Below, piece after piece: positions 28,748-36,201 of a DNA stretch of 52,195 nucleotides; the stretch's first letter is position 1, and each line of letters opens with the position of its first letter. The stretch is from Gammaproteobacteria bacterium (GTDB lineage Bacteria > Pseudomonadota > Gammaproteobacteria > Xanthomonadales > SZUA-5), in assembly GCA_030430155.1 (NCBI GenBank), contig JAUIFV010000009.1, forward strand, positions 1 to 52,195. The letters run 5' to 3'. Below the pieces are notes generated by a model. That model did not search any database. It was not told where the DNA came from and saw nothing but the letters and a program-made list of their open reading frames with translations. A program made the translations under genes and the position numbers.

Positions 28748-30387
28748 GCTTTCTCTCCGTTCGAGGCGCCAATCGCGCTGCGGTTGAGCAGCTGGTTGAG
28801 TCCCAGCACCGGCAGCAGACCGACCAACACGATGGCGATGGAGGGCAATGCGGCCTCGGCCAGGCGCTCGTCGGCTGCCAGCTGCTGGGCGATCACCGCG
28901 AGGGTGTCGAAATTGAAAGGTCGCAGCATCAGCGTCGCCGGTAGTTCCTTCAGTACGTCTATCAGCACCAGCAGCCAGGCCACCGCCAGCGGTCGCCACA
29001 GCTGCGGCAGATGCACCCGCCAGAATACCCCCAGCCGGCTCGCGCCCAGCGAGCGCGCAGCGGCGTCCAGGCTGTCCGGCATGCGCCCCATCGCCGCCTC
29101 GATACCGCCCCAGGCGACGGCGAAAAAGCGCAGCACATAGGCGTAGATCAGCGCGCCGATGCTGCCCACCAGCAGCGTTTGCTGCCAGTCGAAGCGGTCT
29201 GCCAGCCAGTTGTCGGCTCGCGCCACCGGCCACAGGATGGCCAGCGCTATCACGGTTCCCGGGATGGCGTAGCCGAAGCTCAGCGCTGCGCCAGTACGGC
29301 GCAGCCAGCGCCTCGGGGCACCAGCCGAGAATCGCTGCGCGTAGGCGAAACCCAAGGCCAGTGCCACGGTCGCGCTGGCGCCGAGCAGGCCGAGGATCAG
29401 ACTGTGCTTGCTCCAGTCGTAGAAGCGCTCCAGCTGGGTGCTGAGGATGGGCTCGCGCAGCAGCAGCCAGAGCAGATTGGCCAGCGGGATGATGAAGCCC
29501 AGCAGCACCGGGATCAGCAGTATCGTCACCAGCACGCCGGACTGCAGGGGCGTGCAGCGCTGCCGTGGCCAGGGTCGATGCGTATGACTGCCGCTGTGCC
29601 GGGCCCGACCGCGGGCGCGTCTTTCGATCAGGTGTATCGCCGCCACCGCCAGCAGCAGCACCACTGCCAACAGCAGCGCCGCCTCGCGCTGGCCCAGCGC
29701 AAACCAGGTTCTATAGATGGTCGCCGAGAAGGTGGCCAGTCCGAAGTAGTGGGTGGCGCCCACATCGGCCAGGGTCTCCATCAGCACCAGCATCCCACCG
29801 GCCACCAGCGCTGGGGCGATCAGCGGCAGAACCAGGCGCGTCTGCAGCGTCGACCCGCTGGCGCCGAGCAGCCGTCCGGCCTCGATCAGCGATAGCGAGA
29901 TCTGCGCCAGAGCAGTGCGCGCCAACAGGTAGACGTAGGGGTAGAGCACCAGCGCGAACAGCGCGATGGCGCCGCTCAGCGAGCGAATCTCCGGCAGCCG
30001 TCCTTCCCAGCCGTAGCCGCGCAAGGTGCGCTGCAGCGGGCCTGAAAACTGCAGCAGATCGGTGTACGCATAGGCGATTACATAGGTCGGCATGGCCAGC
30101 GGCAGTACCAGCAGCCAGGCCAGCCAGCGCCGTCCAGCAAACTCGAAGCGCTCCACGCACCAGGCCGCGCTGGTGCCGATCAGCAGCGCGCCACCGAGGC
30201 TGCCGGCAGCAAGCAGCAGCGACGTCCAGGCGCTGTCGGCCAGCACCGTCCGGGCCAGACGCAGCAGGGTTTCCGCCTCGAAGCCCAGCAGTGCGGTGAC
30301 CACCAGGGCGGCCAGCGGCAGTAGCAGAATGCCGCCGACCAGCAGACACAGCGCCACCGCGCGAGTGCTGCCCGGGCCCCTGCTCAA
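28735..30387 (-). CDS. fbpB: Iron(III) ABC transporter permease (FbpB/SfuB type)
   Basis: A 550-residue inner-membrane protein with about 12 helices. It is the double-length permease of the ferric iron family, with two BPD_transp_1 halves. Each has an EAA-type loop, seen as IEAGRLLGASGSTLQTRLVL and DAAARSLGASRLGVFWRVHL. Family members move periplasmic Fe(III) to the cytosol with FbpA and FbpC. The likely start is TTG 30387; a GTG ten codons in is possible. It follows fbpA after a 100-bp gap with a hairpin. Confidence 0.9.
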   Translation of the reverse strand: MSRGPGSTRAVALCLLVGGILLLPLAALVVTALLGFEAETLLRLARTVLADSAWTSLLLAAGSLGGALLIGTSAAWCVERFEFAGRRWLAWLLVLPLAMPTYVIAYAYTDLLQFSGPLQRTLRGYGWEGRLPEIRSLSGAIALFALVLYPYVYLLARTALAQISLSLIEAGRLLGASGSTLQTRLVLPLIAPALVAGGMLVLMETLADVGATHYFGLATFSATIYRTWFALGQREAALLLAVVLLLAVAAIHLIERRARGRARHSGSHTHRPWPRQRCTPLQSGVLVTILLIPVLLGFIIPLANLLWLLLREPILSTQLERFYDWSKHSLILGLLGASATVALALGFAYAQRFSAGAPRRWLRRTGAALSFGYAIPGTVIALAILWPVARADNWLADRFDWQQTLLVGSIGALIYAYVLRFFAVAWGGIEAAMGRMPDSLDAAARSLGASRLGVFWRVHLPQLWRPLAVAWLLVLIDVLKELPATLMLRPFNFDTLAVIAQQLAADERLAEAALPSIAIVLVGLLPVLGLNQLLNRSAIGASNGEKAWPR

Positions 30388-30449
30388 GCCTGTCCCGGTG
30401 GTGTAGCTATAGGCGTCAGCGCATGCATGGCGCCGATCATAGCCGAAGC

Positions 30450-30474
30450 GACCGGGCGATCGTCCCGCCCGGTC
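30450..30474 (-). terminator. Intercistronic hairpin between fbpA and fbpB
   Basis: A 9-bp GACCGGGCG / CGCCCGGTC stem with a 7-base loop lies between the fbpA stop and the fbpB start. In binding-protein ABC operons such hairpins often reduce read-through or protect the first message, giving excess binding protein. No T-run is present, so this role is inferred. Confidence 0.55.
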
Positions 30475-30487
30475 GGGGGATCAGCAA

Positions 30488-31495
30488 TCAGCGGTAGCCG
30501 ACCTCGTCAAGCAGCTGCTGCGCCTGCGGCGAACGGCTGGCGATCTTGGCCAGCGGCAGCGGATCGACCTTGTGCTCGCCCAGCGCGGTCAGTGCCGGAT
30601 TGCCGTGATCGACGCCGTCCACCACCGGCCACTCGTTGTTGCCGGCGGTGAAATAGCGCTGCGCCTGATCGCTGGCCAGATACTCCAAAAAGCGCACCGC
30701 CGATTCGCGGTTCGGCGCATTGGCGGCGACCGCACCGCCGGAAAGATTGACGTGCACGCCGTGGCCGTCCTGGTCCGGCCACAGCATGGCGACTTTGGAG
30801 ACCACCTCGCGATCCTCGGGCTTGTCCGACAGATTCAGGCGCACCCAGTAGTAGCTGTTGCTGATCGCCACCTGACACTCGCCGCTTGCCACCGCGCGGA
30901 TCTGGTCGGTATCACCGCCCACCGGCGCCCGCGCCATGTTCTTCACCATCCCGCTCAGCCAGGCCTTGGTGCGCTCAGCGCCGAGGCGCTCCAGCACGCT
31001 GGCAAACAGCGACAGATTGTAGGGATGGCTGCCGGAGCGCGTGCACAAACGGCCTTCGTTGACCGGATCGGCCAGCTTCAGATAGGTGTCAACCTGCTCC
31101 CGTTTGACCTTGGCCGGATCGTAGATGATGACCCTGGCCCGGGTGGAAAAGCCGTACCAGCTGCCGTCGTCGGCGCGCATGGTCGCCGGAATGCGTTCGC
31201 GCAGCGTGGCCGAATCAACGGGTGAGAACAGACCCTCCTGCTGCGCCCGCCATAGCCGGGTGGCATCGACCAGCAGAACGGCGTCGGCTGGACTGCGTTT
31301 GCCCTCGGCGCGCAGCCGCTCCAGTAGCGCATCGTCGCCCAACTCCAGCCGGTTGATCTTGATCCCGGTGGTCTTGGTGAAGTCGGCGTAGAGCGCTTCA
31401 TCGCTCTGGTAGTGGCGCGCCGAATACAGATTCAGAGTCTGCGCCGGGAGCAGGGTGGGGAGCGTAAACAGCAGTGCGAGCAGGATTCTGGACAT
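30488..31495 (-). CDS. fbpA: Periplasmic Fe(III)-binding protein
   Basis: A 335-residue class II substrate-binding protein with signal peptide MSRILLALLFTLPTLLPAQ. The SARHYQSDEALYADFTKTTG start and the SNSYYWVRL block, with the adjacent Tyr pair that ligands Fe(III), mark it as FbpA/FutA. It feeds ferric iron to FbpBC. No good ribosome-binding site precedes ATG 31495, but an upstream ATG at 31570 would start inside the Fur box and give no signal peptide. A Fur box lies 60 bp upstream. Confidence 0.92.
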   Translation of the reverse strand: MSRILLALLFTLPTLLPAQTLNLYSARHYQSDEALYADFTKTTGIKINRLELGDDALLERLRAEGKRSPADAVLLVDATRLWRAQQEGLFSPVDSATLRERIPATMRADDGSWYGFSTRARVIIYDPAKVKREQVDTYLKLADPVNEGRLCTRSGSHPYNLSLFASVLERLGAERTKAWLSGMVKNMARAPVGGDTDQIRAVASGECQVAISNSYYWVRLNLSDKPEDREVVSKVAMLWPDQDGHGVHVNLSGGAVAANAPNRESAVRFLEYLASDQAQRYFTAGNNEWPVVDGVDHGNPALTALGEHKVDPLPLAKIASRSPQAQQLLDEVGYR

Positions 31496-31524
31496 GGCGT
31501 GTAGGGCGTTGAGTGAGGCACGCG

Positions 31525-31553
31525 AGATTAGCTCAATCGAGAAGAATTCGCAA
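31525..31553 (-). promoter_or_regulatory. Candidate sigma-70 promoter for fbpABC
   Basis: On the minus strand, TTGCGA (31553-31548) is followed after 17 bases by TAATCT (31530-31525), about 30 bp upstream of the fbpA start. The adjoining Fur box supports its position. Confidence 0.5.
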
Positions 31554-31554
31554 T

Positions 31555-31569
31555 TGAGAATGATTCTCA
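31555..31569. promoter_or_regulatory. Fur box upstream of fbpA
   Basis: TGAGAATGATTCTCA is a perfect 7-1-7 inverted repeat, the form of the Fur consensus (TGATAATnATTATCA). It abuts the candidate -35, so iron-loaded Fur would block the promoter. It lies in the region shared with the divergent SPFH gene, though much closer to fbpA. Confidence 0.85.
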
Positions 31570-31771
31570 TAAGTTGACCATAGTAGGCACGAGCGTGCGG
31601 CAATGCACTCGCCCATCGTCGGGCGGGTCTGTGCCCGCAGTTTGCCCTGATTGGTCAGCGCTTGCGCCGATTGCGGACCCAAGCGTGACGTTGCTGAGCG
31701 GCCCAATGGAGTTGCGCCCAGTGGCCGACCTCAATCGCGCTGACTTGCACCACCAACCAGGGAACCGAGCA

Positions 31772-33307
31772 ATGGCTAGACAGATATCCCCAGACTCCCG
31801 TATCGGCCGAATCTTCAGCAGGCGCAACATCGTTGTTGCCGCTTTGCTGGGCTTGGGCTACGCGCTGTACGCCCATCCGCCGGTGCAAACCGTGGGCGGT
31901 GAGGAAATGGCTGTGCGCCGCAATCAGCTCACCGGCACCGGCCATGTGGTCGAAGGCGAGGCGGAGGTGTGGGTGTGGCCAGTGCTGCACACGCTGCGAC
32001 GCTATCCTGTGCAGGAGCAGGAGTATCGGCCGTTCTCGTCGGCTGACGCCGACGCCGGCGCGCCGCTGCAGTCCGCCGACGGGCTTTCCGTGTACGCCGA
32101 GCTGAGTCTGCGCTACGCCGCTGACGCCGAGCGCGTGACCCAGATCGCCTCGCTGCCGAACGACCTGGGCAAGAACGCGGTCGAGCCGGCGACACGATCC
32201 CTGCTGCGCAAGCACTTCGCCCGCTACAGCATGGCGGAGATCTTCCAGTCCAAGCGTCATCAGCTGCAGGAGGAAGTCCGTACCGAGCTCAGCGCCCTGC
32301 TTGCCGAACAGGGCGTGTCCCTGCGCGCCTTTGCCCTTGGCGATGTGGCTTTGCTGCACGGCGGGCAGCGACTGACCCTGCAGGATCGGATCTACCGCCC
32401 CGAGCGCAGCGCCTCGGCGCGCGGCGAGGCGCCACTGCAAACTGTCGAGGGTTTGTCGATCGGTGTGGAGCTATCCATACGCTATGCGCTTGACGCCGAG
32501 CAGCTGAGCAAGACGGTGCTGAGCCTGCCGGACGATATCGACGGCCAGCGTGTGGAGCCGCTGGTGCAGGGAGTGATCTATCCGGTGCTGTCGCGCTACA
32601 GCGTGCGCGAGATCTTCTCCACCAAGCGTCCCGAGGTGCAGCAATCCATCACCGATGAGCTGGAACCGCTGATGCAGGCCGATGGGCTGCTGTTGCGTTC
32701 GGTAATGCTGGGCAATATCGATCTGCCGGCCGACTACCGCGCCGGCATGGACCGGATGCTGGCTGCCGAACTGCAGAACGAGCAAATGAAGTTCACCCTG
32801 CAGCTGAAGGAGAAGGAGGTCAAGCAGTCCGAGCTGCAGGCCGAAGCCGACAAGGTGCGCCGTGAGAAGCAGGCCGAAGCGTCCGCGCGCGAACAAGTCA
32901 TCGCGGCCAGGGCGCAGGAGGAAGCGATGCGCCACGTGCTGCCCTTCAAGCAGCAGCAGATCGAACAGCGCAAGCTGGAGGCCGAAGCCGACAAGCTGGC
33001 GCGAGTAAAGAAGGCCGAAGCCCTGGCAACGGCGCGCAAGATCGAAGCCGCCGGCGAGGCCGAATCGCGTCAGCTGTTGGCCGATGCCGAAGCCTACCGG
33101 TTGGAGCAGCTGGGCAGGGTGGCCAGCGCCCAGCTGGAGCGCGACGGCGCCCTGATTGATCGCTACCCGCTGATGATCCAGAAGACCCTGGCCGACAAGC
33201 TGTCCGACAAGGTGCAGGTGATCATCGCGCCACCGCCGGCCGACGGCGGCTTCATCGGCAACACGCTGCTCAGCGCCGACGCCCGGCAACCAGGTGGACG
33301 GCCATGA
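31772..33307 (+). CDS. Membrane protein with two tandem SPFH/prohibitin-like domains
   Basis: A 511-residue protein. A single membrane helix (NIVVAALLGLGYALYA) is followed by two similar domains, about 95-205 and 218-330, each starting APLQ then a G-L-S core and containing ELSxRYAxDAE and YSxxEIFxxKR. A long charged coiled coil (about 335-470) rich in EAEADKxxRxKxAEA follows. Single-copy relatives form membrane-bound rings (HflK/C, prohibitin, flotillin); a fused pair is unusual. ATG 31772 is chosen because the helix starts there. The next gene overlaps by four bases (ATGA). Function unknown. Confidence 0.82.
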   Translation: MARQISPDSRIGRIFSRRNIVVAALLGLGYALYAHPPVQTVGGEEMAVRRNQLTGTGHVVEGEAEVWVWPVLHTLRRYPVQEQEYRPFSSADADAGAPLQSADGLSVYAELSLRYAADAERVTQIASLPNDLGKNAVEPATRSLLRKHFARYSMAEIFQSKRHQLQEEVRTELSALLAEQGVSLRAFALGDVALLHGGQRLTLQDRIYRPERSASARGEAPLQTVEGLSIGVELSIRYALDAEQLSKTVLSLPDDIDGQRVEPLVQGVIYPVLSRYSVREIFSTKRPEVQQSITDELEPLMQADGLLLRSVMLGNIDLPADYRAGMDRMLAAELQNEQMKFTLQLKEKEVKQSELQAEADKVRREKQAEASAREQVIAARAQEEAMRHVLPFKQQQIEQRKLEAEADKLARVKKAEALATARKIEAAGEAESRQLLADAEAYRLEQLGRVASAQLERDGALIDRYPLMIQKTLADKLSDKVQVIIAPPPADGGFIGNTLLSADARQPGGRP

Positions 33308-34794
33308 GTGCGAAGCGTCCAGGATTGCTGAGCGCGCTGCTGTTTGCGCTGGGCGTTTGCGCCCAGGCCGCTGCGGCGGAGAGCGCAGCGCAAGTCCTGC
33401 CCACCGCCGTCGTGGTGGAGGATCGTGTCGCGTTGCGCGCTGAGCCGCGCGACTCGGCGCGCGCGCACGCGCTGCTGTGGCAGGGCGACAGCGTTGAGCT
33501 GCGCGGCCGCCGGTTGGATTTCTGGCAAGTCTACGACCATCGTCGCGAGCGTGGCGGCTATGTGCGTGACAGTCAGCTGCGGCTGCTCGATCTGCGCCCT
33601 GAAGCCGCGGCCGATCTGCTCGCTGTGGTGCGCTTCTTGGAGTTCAGCCCCGGAAGCGAAGCCTTGGGTATCGCCTACACCGCCGCCTACCTGCGCGCGG
33701 CGCCGGCCGAGGCCATCGGCGCTGAGGCCTTCGGCGCATTGGGACGCTTTGCCGACCGTCTGGCGCAGCGGGTTTCCACCGCTCGCCGCGCCGACAATCA
33801 GACCATGGCGGCGCATCTGGAGGTGGTGGCCCATTACGGCGTGCGCATCCGCAGCTTCGAGCGGGCCGGTCGGATGCAGCTGTGCTACGACGGCGAGGCC
33901 TACAGGCGCGTGCTGGCGCTGCGTGCCAACGCCGAACTGCAGCTGGATGCCGCCCTGTCGCTGACCCGGCCCGAATGCGTGGACCCGGATCTGACCGTCA
34001 CTCAGCGCCATCAGCACGACGCCTGGCGCACCGAGGTGCTGGAACGGGTGGCGGAACTGGCGCTGCCCGAACATCAGCGCAATCGATTGCGCATACGTCG
34101 CGCCGCGGTCTGGGCCAGCGTGGCCTTTCAGCGCAGCCGGCGCGGCGAATCCACCGATGCCGCCGCCGCCACGGCACGACAGTCCTTGGCTGCGGTGGAC
34201 CCTCGCCATCTTGCCGATGAGGATCTAAGTGCTTTCGAGGAGGCCGCGGTGCGGGTGGGCGCCTCGCGTTGGGGTGGCGATCAGGGCCTGGCTGCCCAGT
34301 CGGGTCCGCAGATCGCGCTGGTTCCGGGCACGGAGCCCGGCCAGACCTGCGTCCACCTGCTCGCGGCAAAGGAGCGCTCCAGGGGGTCGCCGCCACTGCT
34401 CGCCGAGCGCTGTACCTATGCCACGGTGTGGCCGGAGTCGGCACGTTTGAGTCCGTCCGGTGACGTGCTGGCCCTGGCGGTGCAGCCCATCGACGGCTGG
34501 CGTGAGCTGTGGCTGTTCCAGCAGGACGGGAAGGGCTGGCGGATCGACGTGCTGCCGCCGCAGGCCGATACGCCCGAGGTGGGCTATATCGAATTTGCCG
34601 GCTGGGTGCCCAGCCGCCGCCAGCTGCTCACCGCCCGCGAGTTCAAGCAGTCCGGTCGCTGGCTGCGCAAATATGAGCTGCGGAGCCTGGACAGCCTGCA
34701 GGTGCTCAAGCACGCCGATCAGCCTTCGCACCTGAGCGTGTTCTACCGCAATCAGGACAGCGTTTGGCGTAGGCAGAGTTTGGCGTTGCGGTGA
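33304..34794 (+). CDS. Exported SH3-domain protein
   Basis: A 496-residue protein with signal peptide (GLLSALLFALGVCAQAAAAE). The N-terminal region (about 30-95: VALRAEPRDSARAHALLWQG, WQVYDHRRERGGYVRDSQL) is a bacterial SH3-like (SH3b) domain, which often binds cell-wall peptides. The rest is helical, then a beta-rich C-terminus that may be half a propeller. It overlaps the SPFH gene start-to-stop by four bases, so the two form a coupled operon. No enzyme motif is visible. Confidence 0.75.
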   Translation: MSAKRPGLLSALLFALGVCAQAAAAESAAQVLPTAVVVEDRVALRAEPRDSARAHALLWQGDSVELRGRRLDFWQVYDHRRERGGYVRDSQLRLLDLRPEAAADLLAVVRFLEFSPGSEALGIAYTAAYLRAAPAEAIGAEAFGALGRFADRLAQRVSTARRADNQTMAAHLEVVAHYGVRIRSFERAGRMQLCYDGEAYRRVLALRANAELQLDAALSLTRPECVDPDLTVTQRHQHDAWRTEVLERVAELALPEHQRNRLRIRRAAVWASVAFQRSRRGESTDAAAATARQSLAAVDPRHLADEDLSAFEEAAVRVGASRWGGDQGLAAQSGPQIALVPGTEPGQTCVHLLAAKERSRGSPPLLAERCTYATVWPESARLSPSGDVLALAVQPIDGWRELWLFQQDGKGWRIDVLPPQADTPEVGYIEFAGWVPSRRQLLTAREFKQSGRWLRKYELRSLDSLQVLKHADQPSHLSVFYRNQDSVWRRQSLALR

Positions 34795-34835
34795 GGTGGG
34801 GTGCTTCGCCGGTGGTTGGGGCTGAGGGCCGGGCA

Positions 34836-34936
34836 AGGGCCCAGGGCTTAGGGCCCAGGGCCCAGGAGATCAAGAGCGCACGGCGGCTTGTTGTTGCTCT
34901 TCTTTTCTGGGCCCTGGGCCCTAAGCCCTGGGCCCT
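34836..34936. repeat. Heptad-armed palindromic element (copy 3), perfect 30-bp arms
   Basis: Left arm 34836-34865 and right arm 34907-34936 are exact reverse complements over 30 bp, including the variant unit GGGCTTA in the same place. The 41-bp core contains GATCAAGAGCGC and an inner AAGAGC/GCTCTT pair. It lies between convergent genes, and the right arm runs into the TAG of the VOC gene, so it may serve as a bidirectional terminator. Confidence 0.9.
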
Positions 34937-35359
34937 CTACCCGCACCGCCCACGCAGCGGATGATCCTCATTCAGCTGCAGCAAGTCCCAGCGATTGCCG
35001 TACAGATCCTCAAACACCGCCACCTGACCGTACTCCTGCTTCGCCGGTTCACGAACGAAGCGAACGCCCTCAGCGCGCATGCGCTGATAGTCAGCCTCAA
35101 AATCATCGGTGTGCAAAAACAGAAACACCCGGCCGCCGGTCTGGTTGCCGACAAAGGGCTGCTGCTGGGCGTTGGAGGCTCGCGCCAGCAGCACGGTCGT
35201 GCCGCTGCCGCCGGGCGGGGCGACTACCACCCAGCGTTTGTCCTGCTCGGGCTGGTAGGTGTCCTCAAGCAATTCGAAGCCGAGCTTGCCGACATAAAAG
35301 GCGATCGCCTCGTCATAGTCCCGCACTACCACCGCAACGTGGATGATGGCCTGCGCCAT
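34937..35359 (-). CDS. VOC (glyoxalase/bleomycin resistance) superfamily protein
   Basis: A 140-residue protein with paired beta-alpha-beta-beta-beta modules: IIHVAVVVRDYDEAIAFYVG, LGFELLEDT, RVFLFLHTDDFEADYQRM, FVREPAKQEYGQVAVFEDLY, GNRWDLLQ. Metal-site positions His (AIIHVAV) and Glu/Asp (VFEDLYGN) are plausible. The reaction cannot be predicted. Its ATG overlaps the TGA of the bestrophin-like gene (TGATG), so the two are coupled. Confidence 0.88.
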   Translation of the reverse strand: MAQAIIHVAVVVRDYDEAIAFYVGKLGFELLEDTYQPEQDKRWVVVAPPGGSGTTVLLARASNAQQQPFVGNQTGGRVFLFLHTDDFEADYQRMRAEGVRFVREPAKQEYGQVAVFEDLYGNRWDLLQLNEDHPLRGRCG

Positions 35360-36126
35360 CAGCCATCCATCCGTGCGCCGAACTCCTCGACGTTGATGGT
35401 GACGTCGTCTTCGCCAATGCCGTCGAAGGGGTTCTCGAGGTGATTCTGGATGTTGTACAGACTCACGAGTACCAGCGAGAACAGCGCCGGCATCACGTAG
35501 GTGACCTCGGTGGCGTAGTCCACCGCCTCGGAGGCGAAATAGGGGCCGTAGAGGATCGGCACGACGAAGATGAACACCGTGCTGAACGAGCGCAGGGTGC
35601 GCGGGGTGCGGTATTGGTAGATGTGCTTGGTGTTCTCGAATGCCACCATCATCTTGCTCAGGTACTGATTGCAGCGCGAGACCTCGTTGGCGACCATGCC
35701 GTTGCCGCGCAGCTGCTCACGGATGTACACCGAGATCTCCGAGAAGGTGGCGTAGACCGCATCCTCGCGCTGGCGCAGCTGGCTGACCTCGGCCGAGAAC
35801 AGCTCGCGAGTGCGTGCCAGCAGCTGGATCTGCAGCTCGCGACAACGACTGATCACGGCGGCCGAGGGCTCCGGCAGCCAGTCGCGACTGGCGTAGTACA
35901 AGGCCAGACCGTGCGACTTCAGCGTGCCGTAGTTGCCCAGCGCGGTCTCGCGTCGCTTGTAGGCGCCGCTGATCGAGAACACGATGGGGAAGATCACCGC
36001 GGTGGCGACCAAAGTGAGCGGAAAATCAGCCTTGATATCCCAGCGCAGGCAAACGTAGGTGGAGATGATCGATAGCACCATCACCACCAGCGACTTGAGA
36101 TTGAAGATCTGCAGAAAACGATCCAT
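35359..36126 (-). CDS. Bestrophin-like membrane channel protein
   Basis: A 255-residue integral membrane protein with helices near 14-30, 36-52, 180-200 and 205-225. The pattern FSISGAYKRRETALGNYGTL and the C-terminal NHLENPFDGIGEDDV resemble bacterial bestrophin-family (YneE/UPF0187) channels, where the ENPF segment precedes an acidic tail. It probably forms an ion channel. The assignment is by pattern only and moderately sure. It is the first gene of a coupled pair with the VOC gene. Confidence 0.65.
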   Translation of the reverse strand: MDRFLQIFNLKSLVVMVLSIISTYVCLRWDIKADFPLTLVATAVIFPIVFSISGAYKRRETALGNYGTLKSHGLALYYASRDWLPEPSAAVISRCRELQIQLLARTRELFSAEVSQLRQREDAVYATFSEISVYIREQLRGNGMVANEVSRCNQYLSKMMVAFENTKHIYQYRTPRTLRSFSTVFIFVVPILYGPYFASEAVDYATEVTYVMPALFSLVLVSLYNIQNHLENPFDGIGEDDVTINVEEFGARMDG

Positions 36127-36201
36127 GGCGTGTCCCGAGATAAGCTGAACTGCAGTGTACGCGGTCCAGCGCGGCGGATCCGCGCCGCTTCGAGTCCTTG
36201 C

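Noticed and set aside
27650-29233. Longer 527-residue version of the ABC ATPase
   Set aside because: The extra N-terminus is the permease gene read in another frame; GTG 28747 has a ribosome-binding site and fits the family start.
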